In this document: one piece after another, positions 61,371 to 64,000 of the stretch
How positions within the stretch are numbered: the first letter of the stretch is position 1
Layout: each line of letters begins with the position of its first letter
NCBI GenBank assembly: GCA_013289695.1
Contig: JABCZK010000021.1
Location: 1 to 64,000 of the forward strand
DNA from: Acidobacteriota bacterium
Lineage (GTDB): Bacteria; Acidobacteriota; Terriglobia; Acidiferrales; UBA7541
Reading direction: 5' to 3'
DNA length: 64,000 bases
Notes under the pieces: generated by a model
The model's input: only the letters and a program-made list of their open reading frames with translations
The model's database searches: none
What the model was told of the DNA's origin: nothing
Program-made: the position numbers and the translations under genes

Positions 61371-61802
61371 CTATTTTTTTTCTCGCTGGTCTGCGGAGTT
61401 TTGCCGGGGTGCCGCCGGCGCGCGCTTGCGTTCCGAGGATTCGCTCCAGTCCTCCGGCGGAAAGCCGATGCGCCAGAAAAGCGGCGAAGATTCGGTGAAT
61501 TCCAATCCCACCTCGGTCTTGCTTCCCTTGTTCTCGCTGATGAACGCCACGTTGCAGGTCAGCTCTTCTACCGTCTTGGAATTGATGATGGAAACCTGTT
61601 GGCCGCGCGCCACAGGCGTAGCCAGCGCAACCAAGCATCCATTGGCGTTCACTGTGGTTGTCTTGGTTTCCTCTTCAAACGCTTTGCCTTTGCTCGTGCC
61701 GCGCACGATCACCGCCATCTGAATGTGAACGCGCTGGGTGCGCCGCAACTTGTTGTAATTCTGGCTCGCCGGACTCGGCGGCGGTTCTTTGCCGTTCGTC
61801 AT
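61371..61802 (-). CDS. PilZ-domain protein
   Basis: The 143-residue protein is a single PilZ-type domain, a c-di-GMP binder. The Arg-rich N-terminal motif is RRTQR (about 20-24), followed by the beta-barrel with TTTVNANGCLVAL in the place of the second motif (DxSxxG). That second motif is modified here (NANG), so c-di-GMP binding is not certain. GGGGAG lies six bases before ATG 61802. The C-terminal 35 residues are charged and probably disordered. With two GGDEF proteins and pilus genes in the window it could be an output of c-di-GMP. Confidence 0.78.
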   Translation of the reverse strand: MTNGKEPPPSPASQNYNKLRRTQRVHIQMAVIVRGTSKGKAFEEETKTTTVNANGCLVALATPVARGQQVSIINSKTVEELTCNVAFISENKGSKTEVGLEFTESSPLFWRIGFPPEDWSESSERKRAPAAPRQNSADQREKK

Positions 61803-62108
61803 CCAATTCTCCCCATTATTATGCACCCACCATAATACTGAGGGATGCAAGCCTCACAACCGGGCATATTCAAGCAAGGGGTGCCCAAAGCGAAACCTAC
61901 ACGTCCCGCGAACCCTCCGGCCCTAAGCCTGGCGGGGATGGCCGGGGCACGGCGCAGACGTCCCGCGCCTGCGGGATTACCGCGCCGCTTCCGCAAGGTT
62001 ACTCTCTGATGAATCCCGCTCACCCGCCTTGACCCCTCCCGCCTTCCCGCGCTACGCTAACTCCAGCGATAGGGTCGTGTCCAGGAGGCTTCGCTTCCGC
62101 GAAACTGA
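61803..62108. other. Divergent intergenic region before phoH
   Basis: No gene is supported. TTGACC at 62029-62034 and TACGCT at 62053-62058 (18-base spacer) could be a weak promoter for phoH. AGGAGG at 62083-62088 is too far (20 bases) from ATG 62109 to be its ribosome site, and TGA lies directly before the ATG, so the start cannot be moved upstream. Confidence 0.35.
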
Positions 62109-63134
62109 ATGAAACAAACTGTCCGGCTGGCAGGTGGCATCAACGAACTCTTCGGAACCCTCGACGAAAATCTTAAACTCTTCGAGTCCGCTCTTCACGT
62201 CACCACTCATCTGCGCGATCACGATCTTGAAATCGAAGGTTCGCAGCCCCAAGTGGAACGCGCCGCGCAAATCCTGGGCGAATACAATCAGCGCATCCGC
62301 GACGGCCGGATTCCAGACAGCTCGGAAGTGAAATCCCTGCTGCGCATCGCCACCGGCGCCACTGGCGAACCTGCCGCATCCATGCGCGGCGCATTTTCTC
62401 TCTCGAACACGCGCTCCCTCGGCAAGAAGACTATCACCCCCAAGAGCGCCAACCAAAAGCGCTACATGGAAGCCCTGGAAGCCTACGACATGGTCTTCGC
62501 CATCGGCCCCGGGGGCACCGGCAAGACCTATCTCGCCGTCGCCATGGCCGTCACTGCTTTGCTCTCCAAGCAAGTGAACCGCATCATTCTCGCGCGCCCC
62601 GCGGTCGAAGCCGGCGAACGTCTGGGTTTTCTTCCCGGCACGCTGCAGGAAAAAGTGGACCCCTACATGCGTCCGTTGTACGATGCGCTGCACGACTTGC
62701 TCGAAGCGGACAAGCTCGAAAGCTTCCTCGAGAAGGGAATTATCGAAGTCGCGCCGCTGGCTTTCATGCGCGGCCGCACTCTCAACGATTCCTTCGTAAT
62801 CCTTGATGAAGCCCAGAACACCACCAGCGAGCAGATGAAAATGTTCCTCACTCGCCTGGGCTTCAATTCCAAAGCCGTGATCACCGGCGACGTCACCCAA
62901 ATTGATTTGCCCGAATCGCGCCGCTCCGGCCTGATCGAAGCCATCGAAATCGTGGGCAAGATCGAAGGCATCTCGTTCAACTATTTTGACGAACGCGACG
63001 TCGTCCGCCACAATCTGGTGCAGCGTATCATCAAGGCCTACGACGAACACGCCGCCTCGCATCCCGGCCACAACGGTCGCGCGTCAGGCACGGGACGCGC
63101 CGGCCACGCTGGCCTGCAGAATCCGCGGGATTAA
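62109..63134 (+). CDS. phoH: PhoH-family ATPase
   Basis: The protein is a PhoH/YbeZ-type P-loop ATPase, thought to act with YbeY in RNA processing. The N-terminal part (about 1-90) is a small RNA-binding-like domain; the ATPase core has Walker A GPGGTGKT at 133-140, the [16 protein letters not shown] block and Walker [11 protein letters not shown], with sensor [11 protein letters not shown]. At 341 residues it has normal length; the tail is His/Gly-rich. ybeY starts 10 bases downstream and a CNNM/CorC gene follows, the conserved phoH-ybeY-corC order. Confidence 0.96.
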   Translation: MKQTVRLAGGINELFGTLDENLKLFESALHVTTHLRDHDLEIEGSQPQVERAAQILGEYNQRIRDGRIPDSSEVKSLLRIATGATGEPAASMRGAFSLSNTRSLGKKTITPKSANQKRYMEALEAYDMVFAIGPGGTGKTYLAVAMAVTALLSKQVNRIILARPAVEAGERLGFLPGTLQEKVDPYMRPLYDALHDLLEADKLESFLEKGIIEVAPLAFMRGRTLNDSFVILDEAQNTTSEQMKMFLTRLGFNSKAVITGDVTQIDLPESRRSGLIEAIEIVGKIEGISFNYFDERDVVRHNLVQRIIKAYDEHAASHPGHNGRASGTGRAGHAGLQNPRD

Positions 63135-63144
63135 TCTCGCGCGC

Positions 63145-63636
63145 ATGATCCTCAATCAACAGCGTCGCGTTCGTGTTTCCATTTCCGGCCTGGAGAAATT
63201 CCTTGCCGCCGCTCGCAAGCGCCTGCGTCTGACGCCTCGCTCTCTCACCGTCGCGCTGGTTACCGACGCGCAGATCGCTCGCTGGAATCGCGCCTACCGT
63301 GGCAAAAATCGCCCAACAGATGTATTGTCCTTTCCAACAGATGGCTCGCAGGCAGAACCCGCCACCAGGCGAAAGCATCGTCAGCCGCGTCGTGCGCGCC
63401 CCACGCGCTCTTCGGCACCTAAGTCCGCGTCTGCGCGTGACTATCTCGGAGACATCGCCATCGCGCCCGCCGTGGCGCGCCGCAACGCTCTTCGCTTCGG
63501 CCGCGCCTTCGACTACGAAATGCGCGTTCTCATTCTTCACGGCATCCTGCACCTGCTGGGCTACGATCACGAAACCGACTCGGGTGAAATGGACCGCCGC
63601 GAAAATCGCCTGCGCCGCGAATTAGGATTGTTCTGA
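63145..63636 (+). CDS. ybeY: Endoribonuclease YbeY (rRNA maturation factor)
   Basis: YbeY is a metal-dependent endoribonuclease for 16S rRNA 3'-end maturation and ribosome quality control. The zinc motif HGILHLLGYDH gives His132, His136 and His142. RPTDVLSFPTD and YLGDIAIAP are the other conserved blocks. Between these two blocks lies an Arg/Pro/Ala/Ser-rich insert of about 32 residues (67-98) that is short or absent in most YbeY proteins. I start at ATG 63145, 10 bases after phoH; the frame extends into phoH without meaning. At 163 residues the length is normal with the insert included. Confidence 0.94.
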   Translation: MILNQQRRVRVSISGLEKFLAAARKRLRLTPRSLTVALVTDAQIARWNRAYRGKNRPTDVLSFPTDGSQAEPATRRKHRQPRRARPTRSSAPKSASARDYLGDIAIAPAVARRNALRFGRAFDYEMRVLILHGILHLLGYDHETDSGEMDRRENRLRRELGLF

Positions 63637-63638
63637 CG

Positions 63639-64000
63639 ATGCCGATTTTCCTCTATTCCATCGGCGTTTTGGCTCTCATCTCCGGCCTGGTGGTTTTCTC
63701 CTACCTCGACCGCGCCTATCGCGAGCTGGGCCGCGTTCACCACGGACGCATCCACCAGCATCTCGACACCTTTGAATCAGACGTCGAGCCACGCCTGCAC
63801 ATGGAGCGTCGCCGCGCCGCCCTCGGCTTCAGCCTCCTCGCGCGCTTCTGGCTTGTGTTTGTCGCCGCCATCACCGCGCGCGGCGTGCTCTTCTTCGTCC
63901 CCGGCACCCGCGAAGCCGCCGTCGAGATGATATTTTTCTTGGCCGCCGAGGTAGTCATCGCCATGCAATTTTTCCCGGCGCTGCTGCTGGCCCGCGCTCC
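63639..64000 (+). CDS. CNNM/CorC (hemolysin-type) membrane protein, N-terminal part
   Basis: An open frame begins at ATG 63639, one base after the ybeY TGA stop and its following C, and runs off the window. The first 121 residues hold an N-terminal membrane helix (LYSIGVLALISGLVVFSYL), a cytoplasmic stretch with DRAYRELGRVHHGRIHQHL, and two further hydrophobic segments (LLARFWLVFVAAITARGVLFF and AVEMIFFLAAEVVIAM). This resembles the start of acidobacterial CNNM/CorC-type proteins with CBS domains, which follow ybeY in many genomes. The diagnostic DUF21 and CBS parts lie outside the window, so the family is inferred from position and the N-terminal pattern. Confidence 0.7.
   Translation, partial: MPIFLYSIGVLALISGLVVFSYLDRAYRELGRVHHGRIHQHLDTFESDVEPRLHMERRRAALGFSLLARFWLVFVAAITARGVLFFVPGTREAAVEMIFFLAAEVVIAMQFFPALLLARA

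Noticed and set aside
62052-63071. 339-codon open frame opposite phoH
   Set aside because: The plus-strand PhoH motifs are unambiguous and the opposite frame has no recognisable domain.

Overview
The window is a GC-rich chromosomal segment that most likely comes from an Acidobacteriota bacterium, probably a soil lineage of the Terriglobia type. The evidence is a nearly 900-residue permease of the ADOP type (acidobacterial duplicated orphan permease) behind a PadR repressor, many extracytoplasmic DUF-type proteins, the gene order phoH-ybeY-CNNM/CorC, and several families of short dispersed palindromes between genes (GGCGGGTCT/AGACCCGCC, GGTCCCGC/GCGGGACC, the GTCATTCCGAG...GAATCTGC type). I see no tRNA, rRNA, CRISPR array, transposase or phage gene, so it reads as core and lightly accessory chromosome.

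Layout. 0-3 kb: parB, a small conserved protein, a YpdA-like flavoprotein and a decayed thioredoxin-fold fragment. 3-10 kb: a MASE1-PAS-GAF-GGDEF diguanylate cyclase and two secreted phosphatase/phosphoesterase genes. 10-16 kb: a Ser/Thr phospho-signalling operon (kinase with a C-terminal SPOR domain, PP2C phosphatase, FHA protein), divergent from a PilT-type pilus ATPase and a GAF methionine-sulfoxide-reductase-like gene. 16-25 kb: membrane histidine kinase, CtpA protease, tatB-tatC, a glutaminyl-cyclase-like M28 lipoprotein, aroB and ubiE/menG. 25-32 kb: REC-PAS-GGDEF-EAL protein, an NtrC-class regulator with its histidine kinase, and prepilin peptidase. 32-44 kb is the most accessory-looking part: two ferritin-like proteins around a His-rich secreted protein, the PadR/ADOP pair, a DUF3500 protein, and a segment of about 2.6 kb with DUF4382 and DUF4282 genes framed by inverted copies of a roughly 225-bp repeat.

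44-56 kb is mostly minus strand and catabolic. It holds hutH, a thioesterase, a LiuC-type enoyl-CoA hydratase, HMG-CoA lyase and an acyl-CoA carboxylase carboxyltransferase (lower leucine pathway), then a B12-dependent acyl-CoA mutase in two subunits with a hydrolase gene between them. The large mutase subunit carries Phe and Gln where methylmalonyl-CoA mutase has Tyr89 and Arg207, which points to an isobutyryl-CoA-mutase-like enzyme. 56-64 kb: a TolC-type outer-membrane protein, a TPM protein, a nucleotidyltransferase-fold protein, LemA, a PilZ protein, phoH, ybeY and the start of a CNNM/CorC gene cut by the window end.

Recurring themes are c-di-GMP and type IV pili (two GGDEF proteins, PilZ, PilT, prepilin peptidase, NtrC/HK pair) and branched-chain acyl-CoA catabolism. 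The observations most worth a second look are a promoter followed by a strongly structured ~155-nt non-coding region upstream of a GNAT gene (about 50.9-51.1 kb), the mutase active-site signature, an in-frame TGA that separates a well-placed start codon from the twin-arginine motif of a ferritin-like protein, a perfect 9-bp dyad upstream of the other ferritin-like gene, and the inverted-repeat-framed 40-43 kb segment. All family names are from recognition of motifs, without database searches.
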